Positions 54,669 through 63,367 of a stretch of DNA of 64,000 nt are shown here, one piece after another; the stretch's first letter is position 1, and each line of letters begins with the position of its first letter. Both the position numbers and the translations under genes were made by a program. The notes beneath the pieces were generated by a model. That model saw nothing but the letters and a program-made list of their open reading frames with translations, was not told where the DNA came from and searched no databases. This DNA comes from Streptomyces tardus (lineage in GTDB: Bacteria > Actinomycetota > Actinomycetes > Streptomycetales > Streptomycetaceae), in assembly GCF_018101125.2 (NCBI RefSeq), contig NZ_JAELVF020000001.1, positions 4,071,629 to 4,135,628 of the forward strand, written 5' to 3'.

Positions 54669-56726
54669 ATGCGAGCGACTCGAGCGAGTTCGGTCATGGG
54701 CGCGGTGGCACTTGCGGCGACGCTGGGGGCGACGCTGCTCGTCCCCGGAGCTTCGGCCCGTACGGCACCGGAGCCGGTCACCCAGCCAAGTACGCCGTCC
54801 CAGGGCTGCGACCCGATCGACCCGGCCGCCTGCCTGCTGCCGTTTCCCAGCAACTGGCACACGAAGAAGGACAGTTCGACCGAGACCGGGCGGCGGGTGG
54901 ACTTCGACCCGGCGTCGATGCCGCGCAACGTCCAGGGCACGGCGATCGACCCCACCGAGTGGAACCGCAGCGACGGCTTCTCGCCGGGCTCCATGCTGCT
55001 CGCCCGCGTTCCCGGCCTCGATCTGGACAGGACCGGCGCGGCGCCGATCACCGACATCGGCAGCTCGCTGGAGAACGACGCGCCGATCGTGCTGCTGGAC
55101 CTCACCACCGGTGAACGGTGGCCGTACTGGGCCGAGTTGGACGCGAACGCCGTCGGCCCGGACCGACAGGCGCTGATCGTCCGGCCCGCGAAGAACCTGA
55201 TCGCCGGCCACGACTACGCCGTCGCGCTGCGCGACCTCAAGGACGGCGACGGCAAGCCGATCGAACCGCCCACCGCCTTCGCCGACCTCCGCGCGGGCAA
55301 GGGCCCCGGTGAGGCGAAGGGCGCCGGTGAGCCGAAGGGCGCCGAGCGAGCGGCGCTTCGCCGGCGAGCTCGTCAACTGGCGCCCGCCTTCGAGGGGTTG
55401 GCGAAAGCCGGAGTGAAGACCGAACACGCCTACCTCGCCTGGGACTTCACCGTCGCCAGCACTCGCTCCCTGAGCGAGCGCATGCTGCACCTGCGCGACG
55501 ACTCCTTCGACCAACTCGGCGACGCTGCGCCCGAGTTCGTGGTCGGCGAGGTGACCGAGAACCCGGCGGACGATCCGATCGCCCGCTCGGTGCGCGGAGT
55601 CTTCAACATCCCCAGTTACCTCGACCGCCCCGGCGGACCGCCCGGCGCGGGCTTCGCGTACGACGAGCGCGGTCTGCCGCGGCGCACCGAGGGCAACAAG
55701 CAGATCGCCTCCTTCCAGTGCGAGATCCCGCGCAAGGCGCTCGCCGACCCCGCGGTGCCCGCGCTCTACGGCCATGGGCTGCTCGGTGCCGAGGGCGAGG
55801 TCGGCTCCGGGAGCATCACCGCGATGGCCGCCGAGCACAACCTGGCGTTCTGCGCCACCAAATGGGCCGGGATGTCCTCCGACGACCTCTCGTTCGTCGC
55901 CGAAACCCTCCAGGACCTCGGCAAGTTCCCGGCCGTACCGGACCGGCTCCAGCAGGGCATCCTGAACGGGCTGTGGCTCGGCAGGCTGCTCACGCACAAG
56001 GACGGATTCGCCTCCGACGAGGCGTTCCGCAACGACGCCGGCACCTCGGTGCTCGACGCCGACGCGGATCTCGCCTACTACGGCAACAGCCAGGGCGGCA
56101 TCATCGGAGGCGCGCTGACCGCCGTCTCCACCGAGGTCGAACGCTCGGCGCTCGGCGTCCCCGGCATGAACTTCTCCACGCTTCTCAACCGCAGCAGCAA
56201 CTGGGCGCCCTTCGAGCAGATCGTGGACACCGCCTACCCGGACAAGCTCGATCAACAGGTCAACCTGGCCCTCATCCAGATGCTCTGGGACCGCGGCGAG
56301 ACCAACGGGTACGCCCAGCACCTGACCCACGACCCGTTGCCCAACACCCCCGAGCACCGGGTGCTGATGCACGTCGCCTTCGGCGACCACCAGGTCTCGC
56401 CGAGCGCTGCCGAGGTCCAGGCCCGGACCGTCGGAGCGAGGATCCACCGGCCGACGGTCGCGGCCGGCCGGAACCCGGACAAGGAGCCCTACTGGGCGAT
56501 CGAGCCGTTGGAGTACCCCGCCTCGACCGGCTCGGCGATGGTCGTCTGGGACAGCGGCGCGCCCTACCAGCCCCTGACCAACACGGCGCCGAGCGAGGGC
56601 GCCGACCCCCACGGCGATCCCCGCAACGACAGGGCCGCCCGTGCTCAGACCGGCGAGTTCCTGCGCACCGGGAGGATCGTGGACGTATGTTCCGGGGCGC
56701 CCTGCGAAGCCGCTCCCCGGGGCTGA
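54669..56726 (+). CDS. Secreted alpha/beta-hydrolase-like protein of unknown substrate
   Basis: 685 residues with a signal peptide (VMGAVALAATLGATLLVPGASA). An N-terminal ~250 residues (CDPIDPAACLLPFPSNWHT, LIVRPAKNLIAGHDYAVALRDLKD) resemble a beta-sandwich lead-in seen in large secreted bacterial proteins with a Ser-hydrolase core. The core has a G-x-S-x-G elbow at Ser474 (AYYGNSQGGIIGGAL), preceded by LYGHGLLG. LMHVAFGDHQVSP supplies a candidate Asp/His pair. A charged insertion with KGPGEAKGAGEPKGAE looks like a recent repeat expansion. Substrate unknown (ester or lipid likely). Ends in a terminator shared with the convergent tetR gene. Confidence 0.72.
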   Translation: MRATRASSVMGAVALAATLGATLLVPGASARTAPEPVTQPSTPSQGCDPIDPAACLLPFPSNWHTKKDSSTETGRRVDFDPASMPRNVQGTAIDPTEWNRSDGFSPGSMLLARVPGLDLDRTGAAPITDIGSSLENDAPIVLLDLTTGERWPYWAELDANAVGPDRQALIVRPAKNLIAGHDYAVALRDLKDGDGKPIEPPTAFADLRAGKGPGEAKGAGEPKGAERAALRRRARQLAPAFEGLAKAGVKTEHAYLAWDFTVASTRSLSERMLHLRDDSFDQLGDAAPEFVVGEVTENPADDPIARSVRGVFNIPSYLDRPGGPPGAGFAYDERGLPRRTEGNKQIASFQCEIPRKALADPAVPALYGHGLLGAEGEVGSGSITAMAAEHNLAFCATKWAGMSSDDLSFVAETLQDLGKFPAVPDRLQQGILNGLWLGRLLTHKDGFASDEAFRNDAGTSVLDADADLAYYGNSQGGIIGGALTAVSTEVERSALGVPGMNFSTLLNRSSNWAPFEQIVDTAYPDKLDQQVNLALIQMLWDRGETNGYAQHLTHDPLPNTPEHRVLMHVAFGDHQVSPSAAEVQARTVGARIHRPTVAAGRNPDKEPYWAIEPLEYPASTGSAMVVWDSGAPYQPLTNTAPSEGADPHGDPRNDRAARAQTGEFLRTGRIVDVCSGAPCEAAPRG

Positions 56727-56800
56727 CGAAGCCGCTCCCCGGGACTGAGCGGACACGGTGTCCGCCGACGTGCGGGGTGGGCCGTCCGCAGGGAGCCCGA

Positions 56801-56830
56801 CCCTGATCGGGTACGGAGACCCGATCAGGG
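56801..56830. terminator. Bidirectional terminator overlapping the tetR stop codon
   Basis: CCCTGATCGGGT (56801-56812) pairs perfectly with ACCCGATCAGGG (56819-56830). The right arm includes the tetR stop (56825-56827), so the hairpin forms at the very end of that coding sequence. Confidence 0.8.
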
Positions 56831-57574
56831 GGCCTGCGCGAGAGCCGTCCGGCCGGGGGAGCCGACGAGGGGCCCGTCCGCGACACCGGTCAGCCGCGCC
56901 ACCAGGGTGGCCAGCGGGCCGTCGGGGCCCTCGCCCGCCACCAGGGCGCGCAGCATCGTCGCCGTCTGCTCGTCGTAGGCCGCGGTCACCGCCGCGAGCG
57001 CGACGAGGTCGTCCACCAGGCGCGGCACCAACTCCTCGCGCGGAACGGCGCGTTCGGTGACCCAGCCGAACGCCGCCGTCTCGACCAGCCCGACCCACGA
57101 GGTGAGCAGCAGCCTGAGCCTCGGCCCGGGGTCGGCCAGCCGCAGGTGCAGGCGCATCTGTGCGTACGCCTTCTCCCGCACCCCCTCCAGCGCGGCGCCC
57201 TCCCGGGCCGCACCGGGGGTGGCGCCGCCGGCGCTGCCGCCGCGCAGCAGGGCGCAGAAGCTCGGGCCTTGTTCCTGGACGAAGTCGAAGTACCGGTTGA
57301 GCACACGGTTCAGACGGGCCGTCAGGGGCCCTTCGGCCGGTTCGACGAAGAGCGCGGTCAGCTCGTCGGCCGCGACCTGGACGGCGGCCTCGTACAGGCT
57401 GTGCTTGCCGGGGAAGTAGTGGTAGACCAGCGGCCGGGAGATCCCGGCAGCAGTGGCGATGTCGTCGATGGACACGTCGTCGGGGGAGCGGGTGCTGAAC
57501 AGCTCGAGCGCCACGGCGATGAGCTGCTGTCGGCGTTGCTCCGTGTCCATTCTGCGTCGAAGCGCGGTTGCCAT
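56825..57574 (-). CDS. TetR-family transcriptional regulator
   Basis: 249 residues. N-terminal TetR HTH (DTEQRRQQLIAVALELFSTRSPDDVSIDDIATAAGISRPLVYHYFPGKHSLYEAAVQ, about 9-68), then a helical ligand domain with LLTSWVGLVETAAFGWV near the pocket. AAGGTGGGCGG precedes the ATG. No obvious partner: the divergent gap leads to repeats and then a convergent gene, so the target may be its own promoter or a distant gene. Confidence 0.9.
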   Translation of the reverse strand: MATALRRRMDTEQRRQQLIAVALELFSTRSPDDVSIDDIATAAGISRPLVYHYFPGKHSLYEAAVQVAADELTALFVEPAEGPLTARLNRVLNRYFDFVQEQGPSFCALLRGGSAGGATPGAAREGAALEGVREKAYAQMRLHLRLADPGPRLRLLLTSWVGLVETAAFGWVTERAVPREELVPRLVDDLVALAAVTAAYDEQTATMLRALVAGEGPDGPLATLVARLTGVADGPLVGSPGRTALAQAP

Positions 57575-57708
57575 CCGCCCACCTTAGAACCTGCCCGGCG
57601 AATACCCGGAGTTGAAACGGTGTGGACACCAACAGGCTGTCCGCACACGGGAGTTCAGTGTGCATCACATGCATCGGAGGCGCACGGACGGCACCCGGGA
57701 GCGCGGCC

Positions 57709-57781
57709 CGTACGTACGCACTCCTCACGCGTACGTACGCACTCCTCGTGCGGGGCGTGCGCACTCCTCGTGCGGGGCGTG
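57709..57781. repeat. Two adjoining direct-repeat pairs upstream of tetR
   Basis: CGTACGTACGCACTCCTC occurs at 57709-57726 and 57730-57747. The overlapping 22-bp unit CGCACTCCTCGTGCGGGGCG (plus TG) occurs at 57738-57759 and 57760-57781. All copies share GCACTCCTC. The 57575-57842 gap otherwise holds no gene. Confidence 0.8.
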
Positions 57782-57842
57782 CGCGGGCTGCGGCTCCGGG
57801 CGGTTCGCCGCGCGGGGACGGCGAACCGCGCGCCGGGCGTGC

Positions 57843-59900
57843 TCACTTCAGCGGCCCCAGCTCCCCGCCGTCCGCGAGCGTCGCACGCAGCTTCGCCTTC
57901 GCGCCCTGCTCGACCGGTGTCATCATCAGCCGCCCCTCCACGCGCGTCTGCACTCCGCCCTCGGCGGTGATCGAGGTGACCCCCTCGCTGCCCACCGCCA
58001 GCAGGTACCAGGTGCCGCCGGGCGACTTCCACAGCGCTCCCGCCAGCGCCCGCGGATCGCGGGCTCCGCATTCGGCGCCGCCCTTCGCCCGGCCCACCAC
58101 CGCGGCCTGGGTGCCGGCCGGGGCCGGGGCCCGGAACTGCGCGTACGCCTGGCCCTGGCTGCCGCGCCAGGTGTCCGCCCTGGTGCACACCCAGGAGGCG
58201 GCCCCGGCGTTCTCGGGCAGCTGGTGGGAGCCGAACTGCCAGGAGTTGACCGACCGGACCCCCGAACCGCTCAGCACCGGCAACTGGCAGGCAGAGCCCG
58301 CGAGCAGCCGCCGAGCGGGTTCGGAGAGCGCGTCGACCGGCGCGGTGCCGGGCGTGCCGAAGGTGAGCCTGGCCGGGACGATCTCGCCCAGATCCGTGAG
58401 CAGGTACGGGCGTTCGCTCTTCGTCTGTGCGCGCAGCGCGGGCCAGCTCTCGCAGCGGCCGGTGCCCAGCGGCGGTGCCGGCAGCGGATCGCTCACGCCG
58501 TCGCTGCCGCGCCCGACTTCCTTCCCGGTGTCGTCGGGCTTGAGCAGGTCCACCGTGCTCAGCCGGCTCACCCAGGGAGCGGTGAGGTAGCGGGAGTTGG
58601 AGTCGCTCCGGGTGAGCAGCGCCGCCGAGGATCCGGCCGGGTCCGCGCCGTCGGTACGGGCGAAGTCCAGCCCGACCGGGCCCTGTTCGCCGCCCGCCGG
58701 CTCCGCGTACCGCACCAGTCGCAGCCCGTCGTGCAGCAGCACCAGGGAGGCGCCTTCCGCCTCGCCGGCGTAGAGCAGCTGTGCGGGGCCGGCCGCCGGG
58801 CCGGTCTGGGTGCCGGGTGTCGCGGTGACCTCGACCTGACGGCCCGGCCGGGCCCAGACCGCGAGCGCGCGGCTCAACAGGCGGTTGTCGTCGAGGAGTT
58901 CGCCGCGTGCGGGCCAGACGGAGAAGTCGGTCCTGGCCGACTTGCGCCACGCGCTCCCCGGCACTCGCACCAACTGCTCGGGGTCCAGGGCCTGTTGGGC
59001 CGCAGGATTCTGTGCGTACGCGGGGGCGGCGGCGCCGCTCGGACCCCAGCCCTCGCCCGGCATCCCGAGCAGCACGCCGAGCACGGCGAGCGCTGCGACA
59101 CCGATCACCAGGGCCCGGCGGTGCTGACGGCGGCGCAGCAGATCCGTGGGGCGCGCCCGCAGCACACTGGGGTCCAACCCCCAGCCGGCCGTCGGTACGT
59201 CCCGGCTGCCGGCCGGCAGCGGCACCCCGTCCGCCTCGTCCAACGCGTCGTCCGGATCGCCGACGCCGAGCGCCTCCAGCAGGTCGTACACCTCGTCGTC
59301 GCTCAGCCCTTCCAGGGCCTGCAGCGCGAATGCCGCCCGGCCCTCGCCCGAGCACTCGGAAAGGGCGCGATCCAGGGCGAGTTCGTCCTCGCTGCACATC
59401 CGGGGCAGCAGCCGCAGCCCTGCCGCCCGCGGCAGGCCGAGCCGAAGCCGGGGCCCGCGCCCGAGCCGCAACGGGCCGATCCGCCACGGGTGTTCGGCGT
59501 CCAGCGCCCGGCGCACCACCCGCATCCGCACGTAGGCGTACCCCGCGTCCGCGACTCCGCCGCCGGGTCCGCGCTGCGCCGGCAGCCGGGGATCGTCGGC
59601 GGCCCGGCCCCTGGGCAGCGCGCGCTGCACCACCTCGTGCGCCGTCAACACCCTGCGTTCGCGCCCCAGCGAGGCCGGGAGCGTGAGATGGGCGAGCCGC
59701 ACCAGCCGCGCGTAGTGCTCGACGATCACCGACTCGGCCACGTCGACGGCCACCGGGCCGGAACCCGACGCAGGAGTCGGCTGGTCGCGGGGGGCGTGCG
59801 GGTCCGGCGGAGCCGCACCGCCGGGCTGCTGCTCGTCGTCGGCCGGTGCCGTACCTGCTGCTCGGTCCGCGCGGTCGGAAGTCACGTCTGAAGGGGCCAC
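57843..59900 (-). CDS. Sigma-factor-like domain fused by one membrane helix to an extracytoplasmic domain
   Basis: 685 residues. After a disordered Pro/Ala-rich start, residues about 55-235 resemble a degenerate ECF sigma factor: a region-2-like helix set (VIVEHYARLVRLAHLTLP to AYVRMRVVRRALD) and a region-4-like set (LALDRALSECSGEGRAAFALQALEGLSDDEVYDLLEALGV). One membrane helix (RRALVIGVAALAVLGVLLGM, about 263-283) leads to a ~400-residue outer part rich in beta strands with five or more Cys. This would connect an outside signal to a cytoplasmic transcription-type domain. GTG start at 59900; Shine-Dalgarno weak. Function unknown. Confidence 0.7.
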   Translation of the reverse strand: MAPSDVTSDRADRAAGTAPADDEQQPGGAAPPDPHAPRDQPTPASGSGPVAVDVAESVIVEHYARLVRLAHLTLPASLGRERRVLTAHEVVQRALPRGRAADDPRLPAQRGPGGGVADAGYAYVRMRVVRRALDAEHPWRIGPLRLGRGPRLRLGLPRAAGLRLLPRMCSEDELALDRALSECSGEGRAAFALQALEGLSDDEVYDLLEALGVGDPDDALDEADGVPLPAGSRDVPTAGWGLDPSVLRARPTDLLRRRQHRRALVIGVAALAVLGVLLGMPGEGWGPSGAAAPAYAQNPAAQQALDPEQLVRVPGSAWRKSARTDFSVWPARGELLDDNRLLSRALAVWARPGRQVEVTATPGTQTGPAAGPAQLLYAGEAEGASLVLLHDGLRLVRYAEPAGGEQGPVGLDFARTDGADPAGSSAALLTRSDSNSRYLTAPWVSRLSTVDLLKPDDTGKEVGRGSDGVSDPLPAPPLGTGRCESWPALRAQTKSERPYLLTDLGEIVPARLTFGTPGTAPVDALSEPARRLLAGSACQLPVLSGSGVRSVNSWQFGSHQLPENAGAASWVCTRADTWRGSQGQAYAQFRAPAPAGTQAAVVGRAKGGAECGARDPRALAGALWKSPGGTWYLLAVGSEGVTSITAEGGVQTRVEGRLMMTPVEQGAKAKLRATLADGGELGPLK

Positions 59901-60095
59901 ATTGAGCAGAACGAGTGAATCCGCAGTTGGTCACTTGCCGCGCCGGCGCCGCTCGCCGCGCCCGCCGCACCGGGTCCGTACCCGCCGCACAGCGTCCGTA
60001 CCCGCCGTACGCCGCGCCCGCCGTACGCCGCAACTGCCCCGCCACGCGCCCGAACGCGCCCGTACACCCCGGCGGCGGCGAACCGGGGCCGGGTG
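59901..60095. other. Intergenic region, response-regulator end / sigma-like gene start
   Basis: 195 bases of repetitive CCGCC/GTACGCC sequence with no gene. A weak stem, CCCCGG (60067-60072) with CCGGGG (60083-60088), may terminate the two-component operon. Confidence 0.4.
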
Positions 60096-60752
60096 TCAGC
60101 TGCTGCTGCCGTGGTCCAGGTAGGCGAGCACGGCGAGCACGCGGCGGTTGCTGTCCTCGGCGGGCGGCAGCTGGAGCTTCTGGAAGATGTTCGCCGTGTG
60201 CTTGGCGATGGCCCGCTCCGTCACGACCAGGCGTTCGGCGATGGCCGCGTTGGAACGGCCCTGGGCCATCAGCTCCATGACCTCCTTCTCGCGCGGTGTC
60301 AGTGCGGCCATCGGACGGTCGCGCTCGCGTCGCGTCAGCAGCTGCTGGATGACCTGCGGGTCCATCGCGGTGCCGCCTGCGGCCACCCGCCGCACCCCGT
60401 CGATGAACTGCTCCGCGTCGAAGACCCGGTCCTTGAGCAGATAGCCGACCCCGCCGTTGCCGTCGGCGAGCAACTCCGAGGCGTACAGCTGCTCCACGTG
60501 CTGGGAGAGGACCAGCACCGGCAGCCCGGGCCGCTCCCGCCGGGCCTGCAGGGCGCACTGCAGGCCCTCGTCGCTGAAGGTCGGCGGCAGCCGTACGTCC
60601 ACCACGGCCACGTCCGGTCGCAGCTCGGCGAGCGCCTCGGTCAGTTCTGGTCCGCTCTCCACCGCCGCGGCGATCTCGAAGCCGAACGCCTCCAGCATGC
60701 GCACCAGTCCGTCGCGCAGGAGAAAGAGGTCTTCGGCCAGTACGACGCGCAC
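60096..60752 (-). CDS. NarL/FixJ-type response regulator
   Basis: 218 residues. Receiver domain with the acidic pair AED, the phospho-acceptor Asp52 in VAVVDVRLPP and the Lys of YLLKDRV. A LuxR-type HTH sits at the C-terminus (LTPREKEVMELMAQGRSNAAIAERLVVTERAIAKHTANIFQKLQL). GTG at 60752 with CCGGAG upstream. It follows the kinase gene by 161 nt in the same direction and is its obvious partner. Targets unknown; the His-rich membrane gene divergent from the kinase is a candidate. Confidence 0.93.
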   Translation of the reverse strand: MRVVLAEDLFLLRDGLVRMLEAFGFEIAAAVESGPELTEALAELRPDVAVVDVRLPPTFSDEGLQCALQARRERPGLPVLVLSQHVEQLYASELLADGNGGVGYLLKDRVFDAEQFIDGVRRVAAGGTAMDPQVIQQLLTRRERDRPMAALTPREKEVMELMAQGRSNAAIAERLVVTERAIAKHTANIFQKLQLPPAEDSNRRVLAVLAYLDHGSSS

Positions 60753-60913
60753 GGTTTCTCCGGGGAGCGAGAGGGAGCGGGAGAGCGGGCCGGGGGAGCC
60801 GCCCGTCCGAAACTACCAACAGGGCCATCGGGCGCCGTAGTTGGCCGGAGCCCGACCAGCTCAGGAGCCGGAGTGCCACTGGGCGCGCCGCAGCGGGTGC
60901 GGCCGGGCGGGGG

Positions 60914-62191
60914 TCAGGGCCTGACCGGTCGGCAGGGGATCTCCATGGTGACCATCGTCGGGCCGCCGGGCGGGCTGCTGACCGCGAGCACACCGTCGAA
61001 CGGGCCGAGCCGCCGCTCCACGCCGGTGATGCCGGTGCCGCCCGCCGGATCCGCGCCGCCCCTGCCGGAATCGGTGATCGCTATCCGCAGCGCGTCCCGC
61101 TCGTAGTGCACATCCAGCCAGACCCGGTCGGCGCCCGAGTGCTTGGCCGCGTTGGTCAGCACCTCGCTGACGGCGAAGTACGCCGCGGACTCCACCGGCT
61201 CCTCGAAGCGGTCGGGCAACCGGACGTCCGTCTCCACCGTGAGCGGCATCCGCAGTGCCAGGGCTCGTACCGCGTCACCCAGTCCGCGTTCGGCGAGTAC
61301 CGGCGGATGGATACCGCGCACCAGGTCGCGCAGCTCGGTCAGCGCCTCGGCCGAGTTCTCCCGAGCCTGGCTGATCAGCTTCTTGGCGGTCGCCGGATCG
61401 CTCTCGATCAGTGCCTCGATGGTGCCGAGGGACATGCCCATGGCCACCAGGCGGGCCTGCGCACCGTCGTGCAGATCGCGTTCGATCCGGCGCAGTTCGG
61501 CGGCCGAGCTGCCCACCGCATCGTGCCGGGTCTCGTACAGCTCGCTCACCCTGCGGGTCAGGGCGTCCTTGGGCGGCGGCTTGAGGAGCGTGTGGGTGAG
61601 ACGGCCGTGCACCCCCATCAGCGGACGGGCCAGCAGCGGCCCGGCAGCGATCAGCAACACGCCCAGCCCGGCGGCGATCACCGCGGTGGGGAAGGAGTCG
61701 ACCGGTACGAAGAGGTACCAGTGGGTGTCGCCGGTGCCGCCCGAGGTGAGCGGGTCCCACAGCCACGGCAGCAGCACCCCGAAGATCCCCTGCGCGATCA
61801 TCCCCAGCGGGATGACCGCCAGAACCGCGCCCGCGGTGCCGTCCGCATGGACCCACAGCAGATCGCGCCAGGTCGAGGGGTCCCGGACCAGGGTGAGGAA
61901 CCGCTTGAAGTGGCCGGAGAGCCCCGGCTCTGTCGGCAGCCTGTGGTACGCGCTGCCCACCGGGATCCCGGCCCATGCCGCGTTCAGCTCACGGCGCTTG
62001 TTCGCGTACGCCCGCAGCGCCAGCACCGCGTACGGCGTGGTCAGCAGCCCGATGCCGGCGGCGGGCACGAGCGCCAGGGAGATGAGCAGCAGCGAGCCCA
62101 GAACGATGCCCGCCGTCATCGCGACGAGCCCCAGCCAGAATCCCCGTGCGGCGGCGAGCATCCCGCCCCGCACCCCCGTCGACCCGTCCAT
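60914..62191 (-). CDS. Sensor histidine kinase, NarL-partner type (HisKA_3)
   Basis: 425 residues. An N-terminal four-helix membrane sensor of the streptomycete putative-sensor type (helices about 13-60 and 115-190), then a dimerisation/phosphoacceptor domain with His241 in RIERDLHDGAQARLVAMGMSLG. The HATPase has the N-box VSEVLTNAAKHSGA, the G1 box ITDSGRGGADP and the G2 box GTGITGVERRL. Operon with the response regulator. A near-perfect palindrome about 100 nt upstream of its start may be the autoregulatory site. Confidence 0.93.
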   Translation of the reverse strand: MDGSTGVRGGMLAAARGFWLGLVAMTAGIVLGSLLLISLALVPAAGIGLLTTPYAVLALRAYANKRRELNAAWAGIPVGSAYHRLPTEPGLSGHFKRFLTLVRDPSTWRDLLWVHADGTAGAVLAVIPLGMIAQGIFGVLLPWLWDPLTSGGTGDTHWYLFVPVDSFPTAVIAAGLGVLLIAAGPLLARPLMGVHGRLTHTLLKPPPKDALTRRVSELYETRHDAVGSSAAELRRIERDLHDGAQARLVAMGMSLGTIEALIESDPATAKKLISQARENSAEALTELRDLVRGIHPPVLAERGLGDAVRALALRMPLTVETDVRLPDRFEEPVESAAYFAVSEVLTNAAKHSGADRVWLDVHYERDALRIAITDSGRGGADPAGGTGITGVERRLGPFDGVLAVSSPPGGPTMVTMEIPCRPVRP

Positions 62192-62287
62192 GCCTCAGCC
62201 TCTCCGAAGGTCCTTGTGCGCACTGTGGTGTGCCCCTTGATTCTGGCCGTACGCGGGGCCGCGGACACGGGGCCTCCCACCCGAAGC

Positions 62288-62311
62288 GGGGGTGCACCCA
62301 GGTACACCCCC
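62288..62311. promoter_or_regulatory. Candidate operator between the kinase gene and the His-rich membrane gene
   Basis: GGGGGTGCACC (62288-62298), CA, GGTACACCCCC (62301-62311): 11-bp inverted repeat with one mismatch. It is centrally placed in the 279-bp divergent gap, as expected for a regulator of one or both genes. Confidence 0.45.
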
Positions 62312-62470
62312 GGCAGCCGCTCGGTCGGCGACCCCTCGACCGGGCCGTCTCAACGTCCCTGGCCTGCGCGGTTGTTGGGGAATAAACGCGGAGCGGCGAT
62401 CCAATCGGACCGGGAAATTCCTGTACCGACCGCTGACGCGAGTCGGTGACCGTGCCATGATTCCGCCACT

Positions 62471-63178
62471 GTGCTGCCTCGAATAGTCCAGACCAGAGCC
62501 GCGCCGCTCCGCGCCGTACGAGCCACGCTGTTCACAGCCGTGTGCGTGGTACTCGCCGGTGCCGGTCACGCCGCGGTCTCGGGCCGGGCGGTGCCGCCGT
62601 GGGTACTGCTGGCCGCCTGCGTCGCTGTGGGAGCGCTCGCCTGGGCGGGCGTTGCCCGCCGACGCGGCCCGTACGCCATCGGCGGCGCGCTGCTCGTGCT
62701 CCAGGCCGGCCTGCATCTGCTCTTTGCGCGACTGGGCCCCGCACCGGCCGCGGCGCACCCGGCAGCACCCCCGGCCGACGCCGGGCACGGCCACCTCGGC
62801 GCACACGCCGGCACGGCCGGCGCCGGGCACTCGGGCGGCCACCACGGCTCGGTGCAGGAAGGGGCCGACGCCCTGCTGTCCGGCGTCGTGCACGGTTCGC
62901 CCGCGATGACCACGGTGCACCTCCTGGCCGCGCTCGGCTGCGCCCTGTGGCTGTGGCGCGGCGAGGCCGCACTCTTCACGCTCCTGCGGCTGCTGGGCGA
63001 CCGGGCGCACACCGTGCTCGTACTGCTGCTCGCCCCGGCGCCACTGCCGGCGGCCGAGTCCGGGCCGCGGCCCGTCGACGCGCCGGACGCGCCGCGGACC
63101 GTGCTGCCGGCCCACTCGCGCCAGGGCCGCGCGCCGCCACGCCTTCGGCGGGACCTCCCGGCAGCCGCCCTCGTCTGA
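62471..63178 (+). CDS. Four-helix membrane protein with a His-rich loop
   Basis: 235 residues. Hydrophobic helices lie at about 18-38, 42-62, 66-88 and 146-175. The loop at about 95-125 contains some eight His with Gly/Ala (GHGHLGAHAGTAGAGHSGGHH), a typical weak transition-metal buffer. The C-terminal 40 residues are Pro/Arg-rich. It lies 189 bp upstream of a PepSY-TM gene in the same direction. Streptomyces often pair such proteins in copper or iron homeostasis loci, but the metal cannot be told here. GTG start at 62471. Confidence 0.65.
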   Translation: MLPRIVQTRAAPLRAVRATLFTAVCVVLAGAGHAAVSGRAVPPWVLLAACVAVGALAWAGVARRRGPYAIGGALLVLQAGLHLLFARLGPAPAAAHPAAPPADAGHGHLGAHAGTAGAGHSGGHHGSVQEGADALLSGVVHGSPAMTTVHLLAALGCALWLWRGEAALFTLLRLLGDRAHTVLVLLLAPAPLPAAESGPRPVDAPDAPRTVLPAHSRQGRAPPRLRRDLPAAALV

Positions 63179-63367
63179 ACCCGAGAGAGGCCCGTCCGGT
63201 CCCGCGCCCCGTGCCGGGCGTGCGGCAACCGCCGTACGCCGTCGAGGAGTTCACCCCACGCACCCGCCGACCCGGTGCGCAGCCGTGCTCGCGCGGCTGC
63301 CCCGTGCCCGCTCGTGACTCCCGGCGACCCCATGGCCAACCTCGCCACTGACAAGGGAACACCAGAC

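Noticed and set aside
57655-60993. A 1100-codon minus-strand frame over the response regulator and sigma-like gene
   Set aside because: Runs out of frame through two recognisable genes on the same strand; Arg/Ala/Gly-rich with no motif.
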